A stretch of DNA of 34,946 nt from NCBI GenBank assembly GCA_031253655.1, contig JAIRVY010000046.1, positions 1 through 34,946 of the forward strand, read 5' to 3'. The position numbers were made by a program, and so were the translations under genes. Positions 32,106-34,946 of the stretch are shown here, one piece after another. How positions within the stretch are numbered: the stretch's first letter is position 1; each line of letters begins with the position of its first letter. The stretch is from Bacteroidales bacterium (GTDB taxonomy: Bacteria; Bacteroidota; Bacteroidia; Bacteroidales; WCHB1-69). The notes beneath the pieces are model-generated. The model was not told the DNA's origin, did no database searches, and saw only the letters and a program-made list of their open reading frames with translations.

Positions 32106-33653
32106 TTATTTAGGCATCAATTTAATAAACGGCAACATCATCTCTTCCAATGAGATACCTCCGTGCTGGAAGGTGTCTTTATAGTAGCTAATATATTGAT
32201 TGTAATTGTTGGGATACGCGAAAAAGTCTGAACCGGTGGCAAAAATAAACCTGTGGGTAACCCCCTCTTTGGGTAAATAAATATCTTCAGGGTTTTTTAC
32301 TTCATATACCTGATTTGCAGGATAGTCCATTGTTCTACCTACTTTATATCTCAAATTTGCATTGATAAACTTATCTCCCACGATTTTAATAGGCTTTGAA
32401 ATTTTAATAGTACCGTGATCGGTAGTGATGAAAATAGGTATTTTCTGCGCTGATAAATATTTAATCATATCTATCAGCGTTGAATTTTCAAACCACGATT
32501 TTGTAACACTTCGGTACGATTTTTCATCATCTGCCAATTCACGAATCAGATCTACCTCTATACGGGCGTGTGAAAGCATATCAATAAAGTTAAAAACTAC
32601 CACATTCAACTGATTTTGCATAAGTTGGTGAATATTATCCAACACTTTTTTTCCAAAATCAACATTTAATATTTTTGAAAAAGAGTATTTAATTCTTTTT
32701 CCATATCTTTTTAAATATTCTCCCAACAATTGTTCTTCAAATTGATTCTTTCCTCCTTCATCATTTTCATTGAGCCACATATTGGGGTATTTTTTTGCAA
32801 TTTCCCCGGGCATAAGTCCAGCAAAAAGAGCATTTCTTGAGTAGTGGGTTGCGGTGGGAAGAATACTATAATAAATCTCTTCAGAATCGGTGCGATAATA
32901 CTCGTTGATAAGTGGTTGAAGCGTTTTCCATTGGTCGTAGCGAAGATTATCAATCAAAAACAAAAATATGGGTTTATTGTTAATTGAAGGAAATAACTTA
33001 TCTTTAAGGATAGTGTGTGAAAAAAGTGGTTTTTCTTTGCCTTTTCCTAATAGCCAGTCTTGATAATTACGCATCACATATTTACTGAAACAGGTATTTG
33101 CTTCACTTTTTTGGTCTGCGAGAATTTCACTTACACCAGCATCTTCAATTTTTTCCAATTCTAATTCCCAATAAACTAGTTCTTTATATAGTTTTTCCCA
33201 CTCTTCAAAGGATAATCTATCTGATATTTTCATTGAGATATTACGAAAAGATTGCTGATAGGCTAATGTACTCTTTTCTGTAATCAATTTTTTATTATCA
33301 ATATTTTTTTTCAAGCAGAGTAAAATTTGCTTTGGATTTACCGGTTTAATTAAATAATCGGCAATATGTCCTCCGATAGCATCTTCCATAATGTTTTCTT
33401 CTTCACTTTTGGTTATCATCACAATAGGAATATTTTGATTTAGTGTTTTCATTCTTTTCAATGTTTCTATTCCGGATAATCCGGGCATATTTTCATCTAA
33501 GAAAACAATATCAACAACTTGATTCTCCATTACTTCAAGAGCTTCATTACCACTAACAACAGGAATTATACTGTATCCTTTGTTTTGTAAGTAAATAATG
33601 TGGGGCTTTAATAATTCTATTTCGTCATCAGCCCATAAAATGGTTATTTGCAT
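32106..33653 (-). CDS. porX: T9SS response regulator PorX (receiver plus PglZ/alkaline-phosphatase-like domain)
   Basis: 515 aa. The N-terminal receiver domain has acidic ADD (8-10), the phospho-acceptor Asp53 in FLDENMPG, Thr81 and Lys103 in LIKP. A helical linker (120-210) leads to a PglZ-type domain with LFLIDNLRYDQW (Asp235), LPTATHYSRNALFAG (~265-279) and the metal-site TTDHG. In Porphyromonas and relatives PorX works with the sensor PorY and a sigma factor to turn on T9SS genes, and the PglZ domain hydrolyses oligonucleotides. No porY is in this window. A -7-like TATTTTGCG on the minus strand near 33703-33712 may be its promoter. It fits the T9SS cargo genes nearby. Confidence 0.93.
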   Translation of the reverse strand: MQITILWADDEIELLKPHIIYLQNKGYSIIPVVSGNEALEVMENQVVDIVFLDENMPGLSGIETLKRMKTLNQNIPIVMITKSEEENIMEDAIGGHIADYLIKPVNPKQILLCLKKNIDNKKLITEKSTLAYQQSFRNISMKISDRLSFEEWEKLYKELVYWELELEKIEDAGVSEILADQKSEANTCFSKYVMRNYQDWLLGKGKEKPLFSHTILKDKLFPSINNKPIFLFLIDNLRYDQWKTLQPLINEYYRTDSEEIYYSILPTATHYSRNALFAGLMPGEIAKKYPNMWLNENDEGGKNQFEEQLLGEYLKRYGKRIKYSFSKILNVDFGKKVLDNIHQLMQNQLNVVVFNFIDMLSHARIEVDLIRELADDEKSYRSVTKSWFENSTLIDMIKYLSAQKIPIFITTDHGTIKISKPIKIVGDKFINANLRYKVGRTMDYPANQVYEVKNPEDIYLPKEGVTHRFIFATGSDFFAYPNNYNQYISYYKDTFQHGGISLEEMMLPFIKLMPK

Positions 33654-33728
33654 AGATAATTTTTTTTTAATGTATTAACGAAATTATTTCGAATTCATTT
33701 TACGCAAAATAAAATAAATATTTGCACA

Positions 33729-33780
33729 TTTGTAAACGTTAACATTGTTTCCAAATAAATGTTTCCAATTGTAAACATTT
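33729..33780. promoter_or_regulatory. Possible operator cluster between porX and the HTH gene
   Basis: TTGTAAAC occurs at 33730 and 33769, and TGTTTCCAA at 33746 and 33760 (14 bp apart). AAATGTTT (33757-33764) and AAACATTT (33773-33780) are perfect inverted arms. The divergent gap 33654-34097 is otherwise extremely AT-rich, with no gene. Such a cluster suits binding by a dimeric regulator. Confidence 0.4.
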
Positions 33781-34042
33781 AGAAATTTGCAAGTGTAAAT
33801 TATCTGCGTTTTAGTAAAATAAAGTGAAGTATAATTATATTTTTATATATAATATGCTGATTTTCATAATAATTACATTAATTATTTAAATGTTTATATT
33901 AATAAAATATAAAAAAATATGAACTATTAACAATAATTATTAAATATCACATATATTGTTAGATTTCTGCAATTTACAAATACTAATTTACCTTAAAAAT
34001 CATAATTTTATTAACAATTACAAAAGTGAATTATAAAAAATA

Positions 34043-34050
34043 TATTTTTG
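34043..34050 (+). promoter_or_regulatory. -7 promoter box for the HTH gene
   Basis: TATTTTTG matches TAnnTTTG, 48 nt before the ATG at 34098. The sequence right after it (GCACAAATGTTAATGTTA) echoes the GCACATTTGTAAACGTTA text at 33724-33741. Confidence 0.55.
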
Positions 34051-34097
34051 CACAAATGTTAATGTTATTAGTTTAACAAATGTAAATATTTAAAAAT

Positions 34098-34613
34098 ATG
34101 ATTGACAGAATTAAACAAGTGATGGAGTATTATAAATTAACTCCTGCATCTTTTTCAGAACAGATAGGAATTAACCGTTCCAATCTAACACACCTTTTTT
34201 CAGGAAGAAACCAACCCAGTTTAGAATTCGCAAAAAAAATACTACACTCTTATCCGGATATAAGGACAGAGTGGTTGATAATGGGCGTAGGCGAAATGTG
34301 GCGCAGTGCAGAAGATAAAGAATTTGAAATGAAAGTATTGCAAGAAAAAAAACTTCAAAATGTACCTCCAAACCCCGATTTGTTTTCAATATTGCCGTTA
34401 AAAACAAATTTAGACACCGTACAGCCTACTGAAAATGAGTTCATCGAAGAGAAAACTAATCAAGAATCTGTGCTGACAGTAAATTCACATTCTGTAACAA
34501 ATAGTATTCCTAAAGAAAATAATTTTCCCCCATCTCCTACTCATCTTGCTACATTAAACAAAATAATATTTTTTTATAGTGATAATAGTTTTGAAGTTTT
34601 TCATCCCAAGTAA
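34098..34613 (+). CDS. XRE-family helix-turn-helix regulator
   Basis: 171 aa. The N-terminal HTH (residues ~2-62) reads IKQVMEYYKLTPASFSEQIG, then INRSNLTHLFSGRNQPSLEF and ILHSYPDIRTEWLIMGVGEM, the standard Bacteroidota XRE pattern with W-L-x-x-G-x-G-x-M. The middle (70-145) is polar and probably disordered. The C-terminal ~25 residues (LNKIIFFYSDNSFEVFHP) form a short conserved beta element often found in this group. It is a DNA-binding repressor or activator whose targets are unknown. It is divergent from porX and may regulate that gene or itself through the repeats at 33729-33780. Confidence 0.85.
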   Translation: MIDRIKQVMEYYKLTPASFSEQIGINRSNLTHLFSGRNQPSLEFAKKILHSYPDIRTEWLIMGVGEMWRSAEDKEFEMKVLQEKKLQNVPPNPDLFSILPLKTNLDTVQPTENEFIEEKTNQESVLTVNSHSVTNSIPKENNFPPSPTHLATLNKIIFFYSDNSFEVFHPK

Positions 34614-34697
34614 TTTTGGTTGGAGTTATGATTTATTAATTTTCTAAGTCATTACTTCTGTAAAAAAACAATAACACCTGTCAATGAATCTTTACCC

Positions 34698-34946
34698 CTA
34701 TTTAAACGCCGCCTCGCTCAGTCCTTTTCCTTTCAGAGCCAAATCGTTCATATAGTCGGGAATCATTTTTCCTAAATATTTGTCCACATATAGTTTGGCT
34801 AAATATTGCCCTAACATGAAGCCGTGTCCGCGCATTCCTATAAACAAACCATTCTCAGGGTCAACGATGTAGCGTGGCTCTACATAATATCCCGACCAAA
34901 ATGCCTGAAACGTTACGCTGCCCAATTGCGGAATCCAATTGGTGAA
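34698..34946 (-). CDS. C-terminal part of a FAD-dependent oxidoreductase (cut by the window edge)
   Basis: The reading frame is open to base 34946, giving about 82 residues and a TAG stop at 34698-34700. It contains GYYVEPRYIVDPENGLFI and GMRGHGFMLGQYLAKLYVDK. The R/G-x-x-G-F-M-L pattern near the end resembles the C-terminus of DadA/glycine-oxidase-type FAD enzymes, where this loop closes on the flavin. The N-terminal Rossmann motif lies outside the window, so the substrate cannot be told. Confidence 0.6.
   Translation of the reverse strand, partial: FTNWIPQLGSVTFQAFWSGYYVEPRYIVDPENGLFIGMRGHGFMLGQYLAKLYVDKYLGKMIPDYMNDLALKGKGLSEAAFK

Overview
The window looks like a chromosomal segment of an uncultured or little-studied member of the Bacteroidota, most likely Bacteroidales. 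Four large secreted proteins end in a type IX secretion (T9SS) sorting domain, a PorX regulator and two gingipain-like C25 proteases are present, many genes are preceded by the Bacteroidota -7 box (TAnnTTTG), ribosome binding sites are mostly weak, and the DNA is AT-rich.

Layout. 1-2300: an RHS-core protein with a JAB/DUF4329-like tip and a candidate immunity gene, followed by debris (a transposase C-terminus and a decayed second copy of the RHS 5' region). 2335-5505: folC and a two-repeat Ig-like T9SS cargo protein. 5515-11363 (minus strand): a large T9SS adhesin-like protein, an NfeD/ClpP-class membrane protease, a TPR protein and a small unknown gene. 11629-11701: tRNA-Lys with its own promoter and terminator. 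11861-20359 (minus strand): a type I restriction-modification operon in the order hsdM, DUF1016 nuclease, small PD-(D/E)XK-like protein, hsdS, GIY-YIG nuclease, hsdR. 20776-27732: two tandem paralogous C25 proteases with T9SS domains. 27911-30837: TPR lipoprotein, ruvB broken by an in-frame TGA, and an outer-membrane beta-barrel protein. 31049-31238: tRNA-Gly and tRNA-Leu (minus). 31323-34613: pepE, porX (minus) and an HTH regulator. 34698 to the right edge: C-terminal part of a FAD-dependent oxidoreductase.

The most unusual signal is the invasion of the restriction-modification operon by short palindromic repeats that keep the reading frame open. An 80-nt element that can fold as a cloverleaf (12-bp outer stem, two small side arms, 12-bp central stem) sits in frame inside hsdM, supplies the last 25 residues and the stop codon of hsdS, is amplified as a perfect 63-bp-period array, and abuts the stop codon of a GIY-YIG nuclease gene. 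Three other short palindrome families are inserted at five in-frame sites in hsdR and two more in hsdM. This resembles the in-frame palindromic elements of Rickettsia, or REP elements with their RAYT partners, but with a GIY-YIG nuclease as the candidate partner.

A second theme is variable simple-sequence repeats inside genes: three 12-bp units between the two target-recognition domains of HsdS, four 7-bp units inside the T9SS sorting domain of a protease, and four 8-bp units in each of folC and nfeD. Copy-number change would alter DNA specificity in the first case and shift the frame in the others. T9SS cargo, PorX and the beta-barrel protein probably belong to one secretion programme. The R-M operon and the RHS locus are the accessory, conflict-related parts.
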